DNA of 64,000 nucleotides from Mesorhizobium huakuii (GTDB lineage Bacteria; Pseudomonadota; Alphaproteobacteria; Rhizobiales; Rhizobiaceae), in the NCBI RefSeq assembly GCF_030160235.1, contig NZ_BSNY01000034.1:1-64000 (forward strand). Reading direction: 5' to 3'. Both the position numbers and the translations under genes were made by a program. Below are positions 62,073 through 64,000 of the stretch, in pieces (position 1 is the first letter of the stretch; every line of letters begins with the position of its first letter). Below the pieces are notes generated by a model. That model saw only the letters and a program-made list of their open reading frames with translations, had not been told where the DNA came from and ran no database searches.

Positions 62073-63617
62073 ATGCCAGCCGTCAGCAACCCGAAGCGAA
62101 CACCGGTGTTCCGATTGCTCACCATAGCAAGTTCGGGCATTGGCAGTTTTGTCCTCGGCATCTGGGGCCTGAAGCACGGTCTCGGCGACGGGTTTGCCGG
62201 CATATCGATGGACATGATGGTCGCAATCATGGCCGCGCTTTGCGCGCTGGCGGCGTCGGTGGCGGCCATGTCGTTCTTCGCCGGCGTCGATGAATCAGCC
62301 GATTTCGTCTTCAACGAAACCCATTTCGACAAGCTGACCGGGCTGCTGGCGCGCCCGGCGATGGTCGGCAAGATCGCCGAGGCGGCATGCGCGACGAGCA
62401 GGACCGGAGAGCCGGTGTTCCTGATCGACATCGACATCGACCGGTTCAAGCAGATCAACGACGCGATCGGCTATACGCAGGGCGACGAGTTGATCCGCGC
62501 CTTCACCAAGCGGCTGCAGACCTGCGTGCCCGCACGGGCCGTGATCGGACGTATCGGCGCCGGCGAGTTCGCGGTGCTGCTTGCGGATCATCAGATCCAG
62601 GGAACGATGGAAAGCATGGTCGAAAGGCTCATCGACGAAATGATGGAGCCCTATGAGCTGAGCACCCATCAGCAATCGGTGAGCCTGTCGGTGGGTATCG
62701 TGGCCATGCCCAAGGATGGCGTCGATCCGGTGCTTCTCCTGCGCCGCTCCAATCTGGCGCTGCAGAATGCGCGCGCCGGCGGGGTCGGCAACTGGTCGGT
62801 GTTCGACAGCGAGATGGGGCGTGTCGCCGATCATCGCCAATGGGTCGAATCCGAACTGCACACCGCTTTCGAGCGCGGAGACTTCGACCTCCACTATCAG
62901 CCGCAGCTCGACCTGCCGACCGGCCGCATCATCGGCTACGAGGCGCTGATCCGCTGGAACCATCCCGAACGCGGCATGATCCCGCCCATGGAGTTCATCC
63001 AGATCGCCGAGGAAACCGGCATGATCAACCCGATCGGCGAATGGGTTCTGCGCAAGGCTTGCAGCGACGCCCGCCATTTACCTGACGACTGCTTCGTCGC
63101 CGTCAACATCTCGCCGGTTCAGTTCATGACCAAGGACTTCGTCGGCATCGTGCGCGACACCATGCGGGCCACCGGCATCAAGCCGTCGCGGCTTGAGCTG
63201 GAAGTCACCGAGACGGCGATGATGCAGGACCGCGACCGCGCGGCCGCCATCCTGAAAGAGCTTGCCGACATGGGCATCTCCGTTGCCGTCGACGATTTCG
63301 GCACCGGCTATTCCAACCTCAGCTACCTCATCGATTTCTCGTTCGGCAAGCTGAAGATCGACCGTTCCTTCGTAAGCCGCATCGATACCGATTCCAACTC
63401 CGGCGCGGTCGTCTCGACCATTGTCGGGCTTTCGCGGGCGCTCGGCGTCAGCATCATTGCCGAAGGTGTCGAGACCGAGAGCCAGGCGACACTGTTGCGG
63501 GCCGCCGGCTGTGAGGTGGTGCAAGGCTACCTGTTCGGCCGGCCGGCGCCGCTCAAGTTCAGGCTTGGCGACGAGCACGCGACCGACGAGGTCCGGCGCG
63601 TCGCCAACCTGCATTGA
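62073..63617 (+). CDS. GGDEF-EAL protein: degenerate diguanylate cyclase, intact phosphodiesterase
   Basis: A 514-residue inner-membrane protein. Two hydrophobic helices (about 13-34 and 47-68) are followed by a GGDEF domain whose signature reads GAGEF (residues 162-166) with no I-site, so cyclase activity is unlikely. The EAL domain keeps its key residues: YEALIRWNHPERGM (E-A-L at 290-292), VNISPVQF, LELEVTETAMM, VAVDDFGTGYSNLSYL, KLKIDRSFV and IIAEGVETESQ. It should cleave cyclic di-GMP to pGpG. The 165-base gap after fabI is AT-rich and likely holds its promoter. Confidence 0.9.
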   Translation: MPAVSNPKRTPVFRLLTIASSGIGSFVLGIWGLKHGLGDGFAGISMDMMVAIMAALCALAASVAAMSFFAGVDESADFVFNETHFDKLTGLLARPAMVGKIAEAACATSRTGEPVFLIDIDIDRFKQINDAIGYTQGDELIRAFTKRLQTCVPARAVIGRIGAGEFAVLLADHQIQGTMESMVERLIDEMMEPYELSTHQQSVSLSVGIVAMPKDGVDPVLLLRRSNLALQNARAGGVGNWSVFDSEMGRVADHRQWVESELHTAFERGDFDLHYQPQLDLPTGRIIGYEALIRWNHPERGMIPPMEFIQIAEETGMINPIGEWVLRKACSDARHLPDDCFVAVNISPVQFMTKDFVGIVRDTMRATGIKPSRLELEVTETAMMQDRDRAAAILKELADMGISVAVDDFGTGYSNLSYLIDFSFGKLKIDRSFVSRIDTDSNSGAVVSTIVGLSRALGVSIIAEGVETESQATLLRAAGCEVVQGYLFGRPAPLKFRLGDEHATDEVRRVANLH

Positions 63618-63623
63618 GGCAAG

Positions 63624-64000
63624 TCAACGCCGAGCGGAAAACACCTTGAACATGCCGTCGCGGGCAAGCTCCGCGTGGCTGGCAAAGGCGGCCGACAGCA
63701 CGGGCTCGTAGGGAAGCTGGCGGTTGGCGACCATGAACAGCCTGCCAGCCGGCTTCAAAGCCTTGGCCGCCGCGCGGATCATGCCGGCGCCGATCTCCGG
63801 CTCGGCCGCACGGCTGCGGTGGAAGGGCGGGTTCATGGCGATGACGTCGTAGCGGCGCTCGACAGGCTCGGCGAGCAGATCCGTCCAGAAGAAGCCTTGC
63901 GCCACTGTGTTGGCGAGGTTGCCCTTGGCCGCCTCCAGCGCGTCGAAATCAGCCTCATGGAGATCGAGACCAGACAGGCCTGACGAGCGGGCAACCATCT
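63624..64000 (-). CDS. Class I SAM methyltransferase, RsmC-like (5' end outside window)
   Basis: The C-terminal part of a SAM-dependent methyltransferase. It shows a Rossmann strand-like GLSGLDLHEADFDALEAAKG, the substrate motif DVIAMNPPFHRS (N-P-P-F), then MIRAAAKALKPAGRLFMVAN and RQLPYEPVLSAAF. The order and the A-N-R-x-L-P-Y-E segment are characteristic of RsmC/RlmG-type 16S or 23S rRNA guanine-N2 methyltransferases. The N-terminal part lies past position 64000, so the first Met in frame (63998) is not the true start. It converges on the GGDEF-EAL gene. Confidence 0.85.
   Translation of the reverse strand, partial: MVARSSGLSGLDLHEADFDALEAAKGNLANTVAQGFFWTDLLAEPVERRYDVIAMNPPFHRSRAAEPEIGAGMIRAAAKALKPAGRLFMVANRQLPYEPVLSAAFASHAELARDGMFKVFSARR

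Noticed and set aside
1-64000. tRNA, rRNA, CRISPR arrays, insertion sequences or prophage
   Set aside because: No cloverleaf-like gene, spaced direct-repeat array, transposase or integrase was recognised in the sequence or its open frames. A tRNA or covariance-model scan would be decisive.

Overview
The window is a dense, GC-rich bacterial chromosome segment of Rhizobiales type, most likely Mesorhizobium or a close relative. The pointers are the order mutM / enoyl-CoA hydratase / rpsT / dnaA / dnaN / recF, an irr-fabA-fabB-fabI block, a class I lysyl-tRNA synthetase, a PodJ-like polarity protein and a complete flp-cpa-tad locus. I see no insertion sequence, phage, CRISPR array, rRNA or tRNA gene. 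The genus is inferred from content and layout; no search was run.

1-5.5 kb: a LuxR-type regulator runs off the left edge. It is followed by a solute-binding protein, a TerB-like protein, lysK, and a LexA/CI-like S24 regulator co-transcribed with an SNase-like protein. 5.6-13.5 kb: a minus-strand beta-oxidation operon (large acyl-CoA dehydrogenase, second acyl-CoA dehydrogenase, thiolase, FadB/J-type protein, thioesterase) lies below a MerR regulator. Related palindromes precede both the operon and the regulator. 13.9-18 kb: a 1356-residue PodJ-like protein.

18-27 kb: a TSUP-type (TauE/SafE) exporter with its TIGR02186 partner, an Hsp70-like protein and a LysR regulator. Divergent from the LysR gene is a membrane-anchored molybdo-enzyme operon resembling SoeABC sulfite dehydrogenase, preceded by a small basic ORF that overlaps its first gene. 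27-33 kb: the PdeM/Lhr DNA-repair pair, then a leucyl aminopeptidase / MarR / NlpC-P60 peptidase group.

33-46 kb: the Tad pilus locus. TadC, TadB, CpaF, CpaE, CpaD, CpaC, CpaB, CpaA and the Flp pilin are on the minus strand. TadD converges on tadC. A stand-alone secretin N-domain protein and two TadE-like minor pilins run the other way, followed by an orphan PhnD-like binding protein. CtrA-like motifs recur in the promoters of this locus, podJ and dnaA.

46.6-56.4 kb: deoB, mutM, enoyl-CoA hydratase, rpsT, dnaA (with DnaA boxes upstream), dnaN, recF, a MoeB-like protein without its zinc site, and a GNAT protein. 56.4-64 kb: a hydroxyacid dehydrogenase, an SH3 protein, a DUF4260 protein, irr, fabA-fabB-fabI, a GGDEF-EAL protein with a broken GGDEF motif, and the 3' part of an rRNA-methyltransferase-like gene at the right edge. 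No clearly new system stands out. The best leads are the small ORF fused by overlap to the molybdo-enzyme operon, the MerR operator pair, the stand-alone secretin N-domain protein, the shortened LuxR helix-turn-helix and the repeat array beside irr.
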